6,455 bases of DNA from an uncultured Porphyromonadaceae bacterium (lineage in GTDB: Bacteria; Bacteroidota; Bacteroidia; Bacteroidales; Muribaculaceae). Shown here piece by piece: positions 5,536 to 6,455 of the stretch (position 1 is its first letter; the number at the start of each line of letters is the position of its first letter). The notes beneath the pieces were generated by a model that ran no database searches, had not been told where the DNA came from, and saw only the letters and a list, made by a program, of their open reading frames with translations. Made by a program: the position numbers and the translations under genes. Location: NCBI GenBank assembly GCA_905193395.1, contig CAJJOO010000087.1:1-6455 (forward strand). The letters run 5' to 3'.

Positions 5536-6455
5536 ATGAACATAATCTTCATCCCGGCATCGCTCGCCGGCACGACTATCATAACGGGCGTCGGCATCTT
5601 CCTGACCATCACCCTGCTGCTGGTGATGGTGCTTCTCGTCGCCAAACACTTCCTCGTACATTCGGGCGACGTCGAAATAACAGTCAACGGCGAGAAATCC
5701 TTCAACGTCCCCGCCGGCGATTCCCTGCTCTCAACCATGGCGTCGCAGAACGTCTTCCTTCCCTCGGCCTGCGGCGGAAAAGGAAGTTGCGGCCAGTGCC
5801 GCGTAAAGGTGGTGGACGGAGGCGGCGAGATGCTGCCCACCGAGGCCGTCCACATCTCCCGCAAGGAAGCCAAGGAACACTGGCGCCTCGCATGCCAGGT
5901 AAAGGTCAAGGAAAACCTCGAAATCGAGGTGCCCGCCTCCGTCCTCGAAGTCAAGGAATGGGAATGTACCGTAATCTCCAACCGCAACGTGGCAACCTTC
6001 ATCAAGGAATTCATCGTGGCCCTGCCTAAGGGCGAGCACATGAACTTCGAACCCGGTTCTTACGCCCAGATCAAGATTCCGCCCTTCGATATCGACTACA
6101 ACCGCGACATCGACAAGGAACTCATCGGCGCCGAATACCTGCCCCCGTGGGAGAAGTTCGGTCTGTTCGGCCTACACTGCGTGAACCGCGAGACAACCGT
6201 CCGCGCTTACTCCATGGCCAACTATCCCGCCGAGGGCGACCGCATCATGCTCACCGTGCGCATCGCCACCCCGCCCTTCAAGCCCAAACCCCAGGTCGGC
6301 TTCATGGACGTGAATCCCGGTATAGCCTCGAGTTACATTTTCACGCTCAAACCCGGCGACAAGGTGATGATGAGCGGCCCCTACGGCGACTTCCATCCCA
6401 TCTACGACTCCGGCAAGGAAATGATGTGGATCGGCGGCGGCGCCGGCATGGCTCC
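5536..6455 (+). CDS. nqrF: Na+-translocating NADH:quinone oxidoreductase subunit F, 3' end cut by window
   Basis: NqrF is the NADH-oxidising entry subunit: NADH reduces FAD, then a 2Fe-2S cluster passes single electrons to the NqrD/E site. The window holds 306 complete codons of an expected ~410-425. An N-terminal membrane helix (about residues 13-40) is followed by a plant-type ferredoxin domain with cluster ligands C79, C85, C88 and C120 (ACGGKGSCGQC, then LACQ); the spacings equal those of Vibrio cholerae NqrF. The FAD domain shows RAYSMANYP (from R223) and GPYGDF. The sequence stops within the NAD-binding motif GGGAGMAP (from G300), so the rest of the NADH domain is beyond the edge. The ATG at 5536 is preceded by an A-rich stretch (gtaaaatc) and gives a normal membrane anchor. 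No defect is seen in the visible part. Confidence 0.97.
   Translation, partial: MNIIFIPASLAGTTIITGVGIFLTITLLLVMVLLVAKHFLVHSGDVEITVNGEKSFNVPAGDSLLSTMASQNVFLPSACGGKGSCGQCRVKVVDGGGEMLPTEAVHISRKEAKEHWRLACQVKVKENLEIEVPASVLEVKEWECTVISNRNVATFIKEFIVALPKGEHMNFEPGSYAQIKIPPFDIDYNRDIDKELIGAEYLPPWEKFGLFGLHCVNRETTVRAYSMANYPAEGDRIMLTVRIATPPFKPKPQVGFMDVNPGIASSYIFTLKPGDKVMMSGPYGDFHPIYDSGKEMMWIGGGAGMA

Noticed and set aside
4480..5661. Long minus-strand open frame (393 codons) opposite nqrD, nqrE and nqrF
   Set aside because: It lies antisense across three well-identified genes. Its product is dominated by His, Asp, Glu and Gly and has no recognisable domain, as expected of an antisense shadow of GC-rich membrane-protein genes.

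Overview
The window looks like chromosomal DNA of a GC-rich member of the Bacteroidales (Bacteroidota). Three things suggest this. The protein-coding parts are GC-rich and the spacer between divergent genes is AT-rich. The likely promoter of the main operon matches the Bacteroidota pattern (TTTC, 19 bases, TAAATTTG). Start codons are preceded by A-rich stretches rather than Shine-Dalgarno sequences. A family such as Muribaculaceae is plausible, but the genus cannot be fixed by reading alone.

Layout: positions 1-738 (minus strand) hold the 5' part of a secreted leucine-rich-repeat protein whose C-terminus lies beyond the left edge. A 248-base divergent spacer (739-986) follows, with a good promoter for the rightward operon, a perfect short inverted repeat, and a weak candidate promoter for the leftward gene. 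From 987 to the right edge a tightly packed operon encodes the Na+-translocating NADH:quinone oxidoreductase in the canonical order nqrA-nqrB-nqrC-nqrD-nqrE-nqrF. nqrF is cut by the window end after 306 complete codons.

The six subunits form one membrane complex. NqrF takes electrons from NADH through FAD and a 2Fe-2S cluster. They pass to the iron-sulfur site held between NqrD and NqrE, then to covalent FMN on NqrC and NqrB, then through riboflavin to quinone (presumably menaquinone), while Na+ is exported. Nearly every cofactor ligand can be located: four NqrF cysteines, paired cysteines in NqrD and NqrE, and the flavinylated threonines of NqrB and NqrC. The FMN motifs vary slightly from SGAT (SCAT in NqrB, SGGT in NqrC). 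The flavin transferase ApbE needed to load FMN is not in the window.

I see no mobile element, CRISPR array, tRNA or rRNA, and no convincing undescribed system. The points worth a second look are small: the FMN-motif variants, a GC hairpin between nqrA and nqrB, a five-codon mini-ORF overlapping the nqrA start, and the inverted repeat in the divergent spacer.
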